Below are positions 5,289 through 5,509 of a DNA stretch of 5,509 nt, piece after piece. The stretch comes from Bacteroidota bacterium (GTDB lineage Bacteria; Pseudomonadota; Alphaproteobacteria; Puniceispirillales; Puniceispirillaceae): contig JAACDV010000034.1 of NCBI GenBank assembly GCA_009936825.1, positions 1 through 5,509 on the forward strand. Direction: 5' to 3'. Every line of letters begins with the position of its first letter. The stretch's first letter is position 1. The notes below the pieces were generated by a model. The model did no database searches and had not been told where the DNA came from. It was given only the letters and a program-made list of their open reading frames with translations. Both the position numbers and the translations under genes were made by a program.

Positions 5289-5317
5289 GTAACAGGTGAG
5301 ATCAGTATAAAAATAAT
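5289..5317 (+). promoter_or_regulatory. Possible promoter of the partial gene at 5344
   Basis: GTAACA (5289-5294, four of six to the -35) is followed by 17 bases and AATAAT (5312-5317, five of six to the -10). This would start RNA near 5324 and leave a leader of about 20 bases. A neighbouring TATAAA (5306-5311) is an alternative -10 without a good -35. The repeat array lies directly upstream of the -35, where an activator would bind. Confidence 0.3.
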
Positions 5318-5343
5318 AAGTTCGAAGTATCAGAGTAAATATC

Positions 5344-5509
5344 ATGTCTCTTGGAAATCTAGCAGAAGAATTAACCGAAGATTCGTACTCGGCAGCGTGT
5401 GCCCAGCGTATGGGGGATGTGCTCAACGACCATATCAAGGAGCTACGTGACGTCGGCTCCGTTGAAGAGTACCGCAATATGTTGTTTGGTGAGCGCCTTC
5501 GTCTCGACA
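5344..5509 (+). CDS. Partial gene of unknown function (N-terminus only)
   Basis: An ATG at 5344 opens a frame that stays open to the window edge (55 codons plus one base). It is the first start after an in-frame TAA at 5317-5319. The peptide (MSLGNLAEELTEDSYSAACA and onward) is mixed and charged, with likely helices and no signal peptide or membrane segment, so it is probably a soluble cytoplasmic protein. I do not recognise a family from this fragment. GC-rich codons begin at the ATG, in contrast with the AT-rich DNA before it, which supports coding. The ribosome binding site is poor (AGAG about 9 bases upstream). It is divergent from the LysR gene and may be its target; the repeat array and a possible promoter lie directly upstream. 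Confidence 0.72.
   Translation, partial: MSLGNLAEELTEDSYSAACAQRMGDVLNDHIKELRDVGSVEEYRNMLFGERLRLD

Larger units (their letters stand above)
4730..5343. other. 614-base region without a convincing gene
   Basis: This AT-rich stretch lies between the divergent LysR gene and the partial gene. The only longer frame (5074-5292, TTG start, 72 codons) has no ribosome binding site and no recognisable protein character. Next to the LysR gene, GAT-N7-ATC (4768-4780) is a possible but weak regulator site. An ATTAT-TAG-ATAAT palindrome lies at 4910-4922. A weak CTGCC/GGCAG stem (4811-4835) precedes a short T-run. A perfect TATAAT stands at 5056-5061 with only a poor -35 (TTAGGC, 16 bases upstream). GATAAC (5116-5121) pairs with GTTATC (5138-5143), and GGACA with TGTCC (5204-5217). 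The hairpin cluster at 4950-5043, the repeat array at 5216-5268 and the promoter at 5289-5317 are listed separately. No tRNA-like fold was found. Confidence 0.6.

Noticed and set aside
5074..5292. 72-codon plus-strand open frame in the gene-free region
   Set aside because: It starts at TTG without a ribosome binding site, its composition is not protein-like, and its end runs through the repeat array. It is probably a chance frame.
5280..5477. 65-codon minus-strand open frame overlapping the partial gene
   Set aside because: It is antisense to the better supported frame from 5344, shows no domain, and its C-terminal part is AT-rich low-quality sequence.

Overview
The window looks like chromosomal DNA from a Gram-negative bacterium, most likely an alphaproteobacterium. 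That placement is an inference from gene content and style: bactofilins beside a membrane-anchored M23 peptidase, a lipoprotein signal sequence, and roughly balanced GC in genes with AT-rich spacers. No rRNA, tRNA, IS element or CRISPR array was seen.

Left part (1-2346, all minus strand, reading right to left): a 120-residue protein with one C-terminal membrane segment abuts, stop codon to start codon, a 577-residue single-pass M23 (LytM-type) peptidoglycan endopeptidase with all its zinc and catalytic residues. Beyond the peptidase, at the window edge, is the start of a short, previously unmarked lipoprotein gene (lipobox LVGC) with a good ribosome binding site.

Middle part (2347-3788): a 184-base divergent spacer separates that operon from three consecutive plus-strand bactofilin genes. 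All three share the beta-helix core, but their tails differ: the first has a basic C-terminus and an MF-plus-charged N-terminus, the second has an acidic Glu/Ala-rich tail, and the third is nearly all core. A putative internal promoter precedes the second gene, and a hairpin with a 13-base tandem repeat precedes the third. A strong bidirectional terminator closes the cluster. Bactofilins are cytoplasmic polymers that often position cell-wall enzymes, and bactofilin/M23 pairs are known (CcmA with Csd1 in Helicobacter; BacA with LmdC in Hyphomonas and Rhodomicrobium). The simplest reading is a cell-shape module: three scaffold proteins inside, a small membrane protein as possible adaptor, and a periplasmic wall hydrolase outside.

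Right part (3806-5509): a convergent LysR-family regulator on the minus strand, then about 614 bases without a convincing gene, then the first 55 codons of an unrecognised plus-strand gene that runs off the edge. The gene-free stretch is not featureless. It holds a run of small hairpins ending in a terminator-like stem (4950-5043), a perfect TATAAT box, and four degenerate copies of a GCATT(N2)CGC-type repeat spaced 13-14 bases apart (5216-5268), just upstream of the partial gene.
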